A DNA stretch of 8,925 bases, taken from the NCBI GenBank assembly GCA_018662715.1, contig JABJFP010000002.1, positions 1 through 8,925 on the forward strand. The letters are read 5' to 3'. Positions 5,679-8,925 of the stretch are shown here, in pieces. This DNA comes from Methanobacteriota archaeon (GTDB lineage Archaea; Thermoplasmatota; Poseidoniia; Poseidoniales; Poseidoniaceae). A program made the position numbers and the translations under genes. The notes below the pieces were generated by a model, which made no database searches, was not told the DNA's origin, and saw only the letters and a list, made by a program, of their open reading frames with translations. The stretch's first letter is position 1, and each line of letters begins with the position of its first letter.

Positions 5679-6602
5679 TCAACCCGTCGCTTCAAGTTCT
5701 ATCTGCAAATGTCCCGTTTGGAGCCATTTATCGATCAACTTTGAAGCATGTAACCGTTCTTCGTTGAGCCCATTCGGCCACATTTGTTGTGCTGCGAAGG
5801 CTTGGCTTGCCAAATCCACTTCAACATCACCGACAAGCATTCTATGCCACAATAATTCCTCGAGCCGGGGTGTAGAAAGTGTCATGTCTGCGAGGCAAGG
5901 AAGAGCAAGTTCGCTCAACGCTTGGGTTCGTTGTTCTACATCCATTTCCGGCCACGCAGTTTGAAGTTTTTTGAGGCGTCGTTCAGCAAGTCCAGGTATC
6001 ATGCCGGAATAGGCTTTTTTGACTTCAGGAAGGGAGGCTAATCGGATACTTCCTTCCTCCTTGAGGTGCATGTTTACCGCTGTGTAAATGGGGTCAATGG
6101 TGGTATCAAGCGAACCTCGCAACCACAAACCGAGAGATGAAAACGGTCGCATTTGACGAACCCGCCTGCCGTTTGGAGCCAAACATGAAGCAAGAACTGA
6201 TGCCTGAATCACACAATCCAATGCACCGTGATGAATTCTATTTTGGGCACCAAGTTGTACTTGGGTTGCTATCGGGATAAGGCGTACCAATTCGTCTTCT
6301 TTGACATCCGCCAGATTCCAAGTTTCTTCTTCAGGGAGAATGACCACGCCTAATCCCGTTGAAGGAGGTTCTATCGTGAGCACTTCATCTCGGGGACGGT
6401 GATGTCCAGCGGGATAAAAACGGCGTCTATATTTGAGCCCTGCATCCAAACAAGCCGCTTCAAGTTGACCGAGTGCAAGCACTCCCGCCAAAGATGATGG
6501 AGCATGGAGATGAATCATCGGGGCTTGTTGAATCCGAGCCACCTGGTTCAAGAGACGATCTTTCGATTCTACGAAAAATGACGTTTCTAAGAGGCTTCGC
6601 AT
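5679..6602 (-). CDS. Divergent RecJ/DHH-like protein, probably catalytically inactive
   Basis: A 307-residue soluble protein read as a degenerate archaeal RecJ-like (GAN/Cdc45-related DHH) protein. The segment MIHLHAPSSLAGVLALGQLEAACLDAGLKY (29-58) lines up with the family's first motif, strand then H-x-DxDG then helix, but the aspartates are replaced by Pro/Ser. VVILPEEE (86-93) falls where a second Asp motif would be, also without the Asp. LRGSLDTTIDPIYTAVNMHLKEEGSI (161-186) resembles the archaeal RecJ segment with a Pro-Gly turn, an acidic patch and a helix ending in LKE-x-GI. The protein is shorter than typical archaeal RecJ (about 450), and I see no glycine-rich DHHA1 end. The position just downstream of rpsO matches a common archaeal rpsO-recJ order. 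If correct, it would be a DNA-binding or replisome-scaffold protein like Cdc45 or the inactive crenarchaeal RecJ homologue, not a nuclease. Start is ATG at 6600-6602. The family call is inference from recalled motifs and synteny. Confidence 0.55.
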   Translation of the reverse strand: MRSLLETSFFVESKDRLLNQVARIQQAPMIHLHAPSSLAGVLALGQLEAACLDAGLKYRRRFYPAGHHRPRDEVLTIEPPSTGLGVVILPEEETWNLADVKEDELVRLIPIATQVQLGAQNRIHHGALDCVIQASVLASCLAPNGRRVRQMRPFSSLGLWLRGSLDTTIDPIYTAVNMHLKEEGSIRLASLPEVKKAYSGMIPGLAERRLKKLQTAWPEMDVEQRTQALSELALPCLADMTLSTPRLEELLWHRMLVGDVEVDLASQAFAAQQMWPNGLNEERLHASKLIDKWLQTGHLQIELEATG

Positions 6603-6672
6603 GGTGCTCCCGTAACTCTTAGGATGCTACCCCTCATCAAGTTGACCTTGGAGAGGTTGTTCAAAGATTGCT

Positions 6673-7131
6673 TCACTCAACCATTAGGCGGAGTTCGTCA
6701 CGCTTGTATCGCCAGTCACTTGGGAGGCGACTTTCGCTCTTGTAGTAGTTGGCCAAACGACGAATCTTGGATTCTGTGATTTCCAAGGCTCGCTTATTGT
6801 GAATGTCCTTGTGGTTTCCAGAACCAAGATGGTTGATGATAGCGACAGCTTGTCGCATGAGGTTCATCATGTCTTCAGGGTAACTGCTGGTCATGTCGTT
6901 TTCTTTGAGGACTTGGCCAATACGCATTCCGAGGACCAGACGGACGTCAGGAACAGCGTGCTTGTCACGAAGAATTGTACCGATTTCTGCAGTTGACTTG
7001 CCGGACTTGGCAAGGTCAAGAATGAGGGTTGTAACGGCTGATTTATCCTTGTTGGACCAATCAGGAGCACCACTTACATGAGGTCGAGAGGAGCCACTTT
7101 GACCTTTACGGGACTTGAACATACGTGCCAT
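6673..7131 (-). CDS. rpsO: 30S ribosomal protein S15 (archaeal, eukaryotic S13 type)
   Basis: Small-subunit ribosomal protein that binds 16S rRNA helices in the platform. From the ATG at 7129-7131 it has 152 residues, the usual archaeal length. Family signatures appear in order: MARMFKSRKGQSGSSRP at the N-terminus, the archaeal-specific helical segment with STAEIGTILRDKHAVPDVRLVLG (about 47-69), SYPEDMMNLMRQAV, and the universal S15 core with NHLGSGNHKDIHNKRAL, ESKIRRLANYYK and LPSDWRYKRDEL. A TTG two codons earlier could give 154 residues, but it overlaps the Shine-Dalgarno and is not preferred. It lies 84 bases after arcS and 70 bases before the RecJ-like gene, all on the same strand. Identity is certain. 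Confidence 0.98.
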   Translation of the reverse strand: MARMFKSRKGQSGSSRPHVSGAPDWSNKDKSAVTTLILDLAKSGKSTAEIGTILRDKHAVPDVRLVLGMRIGQVLKENDMTSSYPEDMMNLMRQAVAIINHLGSGNHKDIHNKRALEITESKIRRLANYYKSESRLPSDWRYKRDELRLMVE

Positions 7132-7136
7132 TTGCA

Positions 7137-7142
7137 ATCACC
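7137..7142 (-). promoter_or_regulatory. Shine-Dalgarno sequence of rpsO
   Basis: On the minus strand this reads GGTGAT, five bases before the ATG at 7131. It is the same hexamer that precedes rnhB and is complementary to the archaeal 16S 3' end. It supports the ATG over the TTG at 7135-7137, which overlaps it. Confidence 0.6.
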
Positions 7143-7215
7143 CAGCGGCCTTCCGACTAATCTCCCCTTCTTAACCACTCCGCAACACCATGGCGCAGAA
7201 CCTAGTGCTGTGGGC

Positions 7216-8925
7216 TTACTTCTTGCGTTGATGAGACTTTGCAAGAGTGCCAGGAGTGCCCTTCCACTCCCATCCTGCAGCAACCGCCCGAGCGAGGCCC
7301 AGAACCTTTTCATCCTGAACGACCAAGAGGTCATCTCCTTGACGAATACTCGGATCATATGCCTCAATCATGTGAGAAAATACATCACCCTTCCACGTCA
7401 AACCACTTTTGATACGGATTACAGGTAGTGCATCGTGTTCAAAAAGAAGGTCAATTGAAGATTTTGAGAATGAAAAACCATTTCGGTCAATAGACCACAC
7501 CGCAACTTGGACCCCATCTCGCTCCAAGCGCCAACGGGGAACTTTCCCCCGCACAGATACACCCTTGAGCCATTCATCGCTTCGCATGTTTTTCCGAGCG
7601 ACGCTCATGTAATTTGCTCGGAGGCGCAGAGAGTTCTTCTGGTTACGCAACTCATAGGTTTGAACTGCATCTTTCACAGCCAATTTCAAATCGTTCAAGG
7701 CATCATGTGACCCTGCGCCACGACCCTGTCGCGTCTCAACAACTTCACATTCAAGGAATGAAAGGTCCATGTCCGTATGATTGATGACTCGCTTGTAACC
7801 CGTTCGTTCCACGAGATTGCGGAGCATTCGTTCAACTCTGGCCAGTTCGTCACGATTCCAATCCCCAGTGACTGGAACGTCATATTGCGAGGCAGGCCAC
7901 ACGTCTTCTAGATCCCGAGGCACTAATCCCAACGGGGAGGTCATCATGACTTCATGGCAGGTCGTCGACTGTATGGCCTGTATGAATCTACTGTGGGAGC
8001 GCGAGAGGCGGTAGGGCTTACGTGCTGAACAAGGGAGTAAAATCATCACCTCACGGACTTCGGAAGGTGTTTCATACCGTGTCGTCATGAAACGTTCCCA
8101 GTCGGTCACCAACGGTTCTTCAAGCATGGTCGTTGAATAGCAAGGAAAACGGGTATCACGAGATACGTGCGATGAAAGAAGTCCTTTCACGCTAGCTGCT
8201 GCTTGGTCGTGATACCTCAAGTGCTCTACAAGTCGGGGACTGGAGAGCGACTGTCGCTCAACAAGAGTCCGAAGCGTTCCGGATTGAAGGGCAGAGCGTA
8301 CCTCATCGAGTGATTGGATCCAGTGCTGGCTCTGAGCCTCCATGTCGGTGGATTCATGGGCTAATGGATATCGTGGCCCTTGCAAAGTCAAGAGAGCTCC
8401 TGAAGAGGCTGCTTCGTGACTCCGACCCATGTCAAACAAATCTACGCCCATCCAGGTCAATACTGCTGCATTATCGGGACCTCCCAAACCGGGTGTCCAA
8501 ATTAGAGCCCCTGGAAATTGTTGTTTGAGAACCATCAGTGCGTCGACCAGTTTCCCTGGCTGAGCGGCCAGTTGAACCGCATCCGTAAGAACTACGATTT
8601 CAGGGTTCAAATCATCATCCATGAGGGACGAATCATGGTTCATCCGCTGCCATGATACGGGGAGTAAAGGAGAAGTCCCTTGCTCTTCGCCGGCGTTTGC
8701 CTCTTCAAGAGAAGGGGGAAGAACATGCCCAATGTTCACGTCATATGTTGGAGAATTCACATCAAATTCTGGAGGGGACAACGGACAACGGGCTGAAAGT
8801 TGTAGACGTGCGGGGAGTTCGTTCGTTTTTTGAGTTTCAAACGACGCATATGCAATGTCAAGGGCAGGGTCACCCTCCATCAATACAAGGCATGGCGTGG
8901 TGCTTGCAGGGGCCTTTCGGTCACC
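7216..8925 (-). CDS. arcS: Archaeosine synthase ArcS (TgtA2), N-terminus outside window
   Basis: Enzyme of archaeosine (G+) biosynthesis, converting preQ0 at position 15 of the tRNA D-loop toward the G+ amidine by adding an amino donor (lysine in characterised systems, with a radical-SAM partner). The frame is open to the window edge (569 residues visible), so the TTG/ATG at 8878-8883 is not the likely start. In order: a degenerate TGT-like region including EIVVLTDAVQL, IWTPGLGGPDNAAVLTWMGVDLFD (about 8428-8595), then SGTLRTLVERQSLSSPRLVEHLRYHD, the ArcS core with PCSARKPYRLSRSH (7993-8034) and TSPLGLVPRDLEDVWP...YDVPVTGDW (about 7858-7938), and a C-terminal PUA RNA-binding domain (about 7250-7500). 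The cysteine cluster expected after the TGT-like part is not seen. No radical-SAM partner is in view. It precedes rpsO on the same strand. Identity is confident. Confidence 0.9.
   Translation of the reverse strand, partial: GDRKAPASTTPCLVLMEGDPALDIAYASFETQKTNELPARLQLSARCPLSPPEFDVNSPTYDVNIGHVLPPSLEEANAGEEQGTSPLLPVSWQRMNHDSSLMDDDLNPEIVVLTDAVQLAAQPGKLVDALMVLKQQFPGALIWTPGLGGPDNAAVLTWMGVDLFDMGRSHEAASSGALLTLQGPRYPLAHESTDMEAQSQHWIQSLDEVRSALQSGTLRTLVERQSLSSPRLVEHLRYHDQAAASVKGLLSSHVSRDTRFPCYSTTMLEEPLVTDWERFMTTRYETPSEVREVMILLPCSARKPYRLSRSHSRFIQAIQSTTCHEVMMTSPLGLVPRDLEDVWPASQYDVPVTGDWNRDELARVERMLRNLVERTGYKRVINHTDMDLSFLECEVVETRQGRGAGSHDALNDLKLAVKDAVQTYELRNQKNSLRLRANYMSVARKNMRSDEWLKGVSVRGKVPRWRLERDGVQVAVWSIDRNGFSFSKSSIDLLFEHDALPVIRIKSGLTWKGDVFSHMIEAYDPSIRQGDDLLVVQDEKVLGLARAVAAGWEWKGTPGTLAKSHQRKK

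Noticed and set aside
7150..7200. A tRNA-like stretch upstream of rpsO on the minus strand (TGTTGCGGAGTGGTTAAG), reminiscent of a class II D-arm.
   Set aside because: No matching acceptor stem, no anticodon arm and no GGTTCGA-type T-arm follow within the 84-base gap, so it is chance similarity.
1..8925. Search by eye for CRISPR arrays, transposases, toxin-antitoxin pairs, integrase sites or phage genes.
   Set aside because: No spaced direct repeats, no mobile-element proteins and no terminal inverted repeats were seen; all open stretches are accounted for by the listed genes.

Overview
The window looks like a piece of an archaeal chromosome, most likely a Marine Group II euryarchaeon (Poseidoniales) or a relative. 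This rests on an archaeal-type RNase HII, an archaeal/eukaryal-type glutamyl-tRNA synthetase, an archaeal S15 (S13e-like) ribosomal protein and an archaeosine synthase (ArcS), an enzyme family known from archaea. A large signal-peptide surface protein with a cytosolic zinc ribbon also fits. Base composition is moderate and even, the genes are tightly packed, and I see no insertion sequence, CRISPR array, tRNA, rRNA or prophage gene. The taxonomic call is inference from gene types and protein style.

Left arm (1-3202, all + strand): the 3' end of an unidentified gene with an acidic tail, then rnhB (RNase HII), gltX (glutamyl-tRNA synthetase) and a small stand-alone CBS-pair protein. Gaps are 9, 29 and 38 bases, so rnhB and gltX are probably co-transcribed. 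The CBS gene may have its own TATA-like element.

Right arm (3203-8925, all - strand, transcribed right to left): arcS (N-terminus outside the window), rpsO (S15), a divergent RecJ/DHH-like protein that seems to have lost its metal-binding aspartates, a 116-residue helical protein of unknown function, and a 688-residue membrane-anchored surface protein. The rpsO/recJ-like pairing is a recurrent archaeal arrangement and is part of the evidence for the RecJ-like call. A TATA-like element just after the 116-residue gene suggests the surface protein has its own promoter.

The two arms converge with no spacer: the CBS gene stop codon (3200-3202) directly abuts the stop codon of the surface protein gene (3203-3205). 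Most of the window is core information processing: RNA primer/ribonucleotide removal, tRNA charging, tRNA modification and the ribosome. The less ordinary parts are the RecJ-like protein, the surface protein with its cytosolic zinc ribbon, the 116-residue protein and the zero-spacer junction. I see no multi-gene defence or biosynthetic system here. No stretch of more than about 85 bases lacks a gene.
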